Source: SKVR01 sp041642035 (lineage in GTDB: Bacteria > Bacteroidota > Bacteroidia > Bacteroidales > UBA7960). From it: a stretch of DNA of 5,307 bases. Below the pieces are notes generated by a model. The model saw only the letters and a program-made list of their open reading frames with translations. It was not told where the DNA came from and did no database searches. The position numbers and the translations under genes were made by a program. Each line of letters begins with the position of its first letter. The stretch's first letter is position 1. The stretch lies in contig JBEPXC010000263.1 of the NCBI GenBank assembly GCA_041642035.1, positions 1 through 5,307 of the forward strand, given 5' to 3'. Shown in pieces: positions 4,629 to 5,307 of the stretch.

Positions 4629-5307
4629 ATGAAAAAAAAAGCCTCCCCACTATCAAAATCTTTCCGATTTGCATTCTTACTCCTTGCCATAGGGCTTTCA
4701 CCCCTGATCCTGAATGCTCAAAACCAAGCACCCACCGCTATCTCCCTCTCCGCAACATCCGTCAACGAGAATGTGGCAGCCAATACCACCGTGGGCAGCC
4801 TAAGCACCACCGACCCCGATGCGGATAATACCTTCACCTATACGCTTGTTGAGGGTACAGGCAGCACCGATAATGCATCGTTTACTATTGATGTAGCTGA
4901 TTTGCGCATCACCGATAGTCCCGATTTTGAGGCAAAGAGCAGTTACACCATCAGGGTACGCACCACCGACCAGGGAGGCTTATGGTACGAGGAGGCATTT
5001 ATCATTACGATAAATGATGTAAATGAGGCACCCACCGCTATCTCCCTTTCGGCAACATCCGTCAACGAGAACGTGGCAGCCAATACCACCGTAGGTAACC
5101 TAAGCACCACCGACCCCGATACAGAAGTTACCTTCACCTATACCCTGGTTTCCGGAACAGGCAGCACCGATAATGCTTCCTTTAACATCAGTGAGACCAG
5201 CCTGCGCATCACCGATAGTCCCGATTTTGAAGCAAAGAACAGCTACACCATCAGGGTACGCACCACCGATCAGGGTGGCTTATGGTACGAAGAGGCGTTT
5301 ACCATTA
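4629..5307 (+). CDS. Secreted cadherin-repeat protein (3' end outside window)
   Basis: The first 226 codons of an exported, probably large, surface or extracellular protein. A signal peptide spans about residues 1-30: MKKK start, basic residues to 13, hydrophobic core FAFLLLAIGL, likely cleavage after ILNA, before QNQ. No lipobox Cys is present. Repeats of 100 residues follow: one complete (34-133) and one cut by the window edge (134 on). Each has cadherin-type calcium-ligand motifs: NEN near its start, TDPD, PDFEAK, RTTDQGG, and NDVNEAP at the junction (DxNDxxP-like). Such modules mediate calcium-dependent folding and often adhesion or carbohydrate binding; the specific ligand is unknown. 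In Bacteroidota, proteins of this design often end in a type IX secretion sorting domain, which cannot be checked here. ATG 4629 precedes the signal sequence directly and has no Shine-Dalgarno. Codons 2-4 form an A9 run. Confidence 0.9.
   Translation, partial: MKKKASPLSKSFRFAFLLLAIGLSPLILNAQNQAPTAISLSATSVNENVAANTTVGSLSTTDPDADNTFTYTLVEGTGSTDNASFTIDVADLRITDSPDFEAKSSYTIRVRTTDQGGLWYEEAFIITINDVNEAPTAISLSATSVNENVAANTTVGNLSTTDPDTEVTFTYTLVSGTGSTDNASFNISETSLRITDSPDFEAKNSYTIRVRTTDQGGLWYEEAFTI
4728..5307 (+). repeat. In-frame 300-bp tandem repeat coding for cadherin modules
   Basis: The unit is exactly 300 bases: copy one is 4728-5027, copy two 5028-5307 (280 bases visible). By hand alignment without gaps there are about 40 differences in 280 positions, roughly 86% identity. 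Differences cluster around offsets 85-165 of the unit, while the first 60 and last 90 bases are nearly identical. The array probably continues past the window edge. Confidence 0.9.

Noticed and set aside
4943..5137. Minus-strand frame within the cadherin gene
   Set aside because: Antisense to the repeat-coding sequence, with no independent support.
4728..5307. CRISPR array or DNA-level satellite
   Set aside because: The 300-bp repeats are in frame and encode cadherin modules without spacers; the repetition is explained at the protein level.

Overview
The window looks like chromosomal DNA of a member of the Bacteroidota, probably environmental or marine. The reasons are four: no start codon has a Shine-Dalgarno sequence, several sites resemble the Bacteroidota -7 promoter element (TAnnTTTG), the intergenic DNA carries short degenerate 7- and 8-bp arrays of a kind I associate with this phylum, and the protein set (GH13 lipoprotein, secreted cadherin-repeat protein) fits it. 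The species cannot be read from the sequence.

Layout. Positions 1-1371 (minus strand) hold the first 457 codons of a predicted lipoprotein alpha-amylase of family GH13; its 3' part lies outside the window. Directly upstream, 48 bp away and on the same strand, is a complete tyrS (1420-2709) for tyrosyl-tRNA synthetase. The two are probably co-transcribed leftwards in the order tyrS then amylase. A 462-bp divergent intergenic region (2710-3171) follows. It has two blocks of degenerate octamer repeats flanking a GC-rich double-hairpin module, then the likely promoter and leader region of the next gene. Positions 3172-4173 (plus strand) encode an extended short-chain dehydrogenase/reductase of the NAD(P)-dependent epimerase / dihydroflavonol-reductase type. 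A second long intergenic region (4174-4628) holds a heptamer array, an 11-bp perfect inverted repeat, a clear intrinsic terminator and, between these, a possible small RNA gene. From 4629 to the right edge runs the start of a secreted protein built of almost identical 100-residue cadherin-type repeats; its 3' part is outside the window.

How the parts relate. tyrS is housekeeping translation, the amylase is cell-envelope starch or glycogen degradation, the epimerase-like enzyme is a soluble oxidoreductase of unknown substrate, and the cadherin protein is a probable surface adhesion or structural protein. I see no shared pathway. The coding part is largely ordinary. The least explained material is intergenic: the candidate small RNA at about 4393-4500 and the structured, repeat-flanked module at 2721-2980. 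I found no CRISPR array, transposase, tRNA or rRNA. No clearly new biological system is demonstrated.
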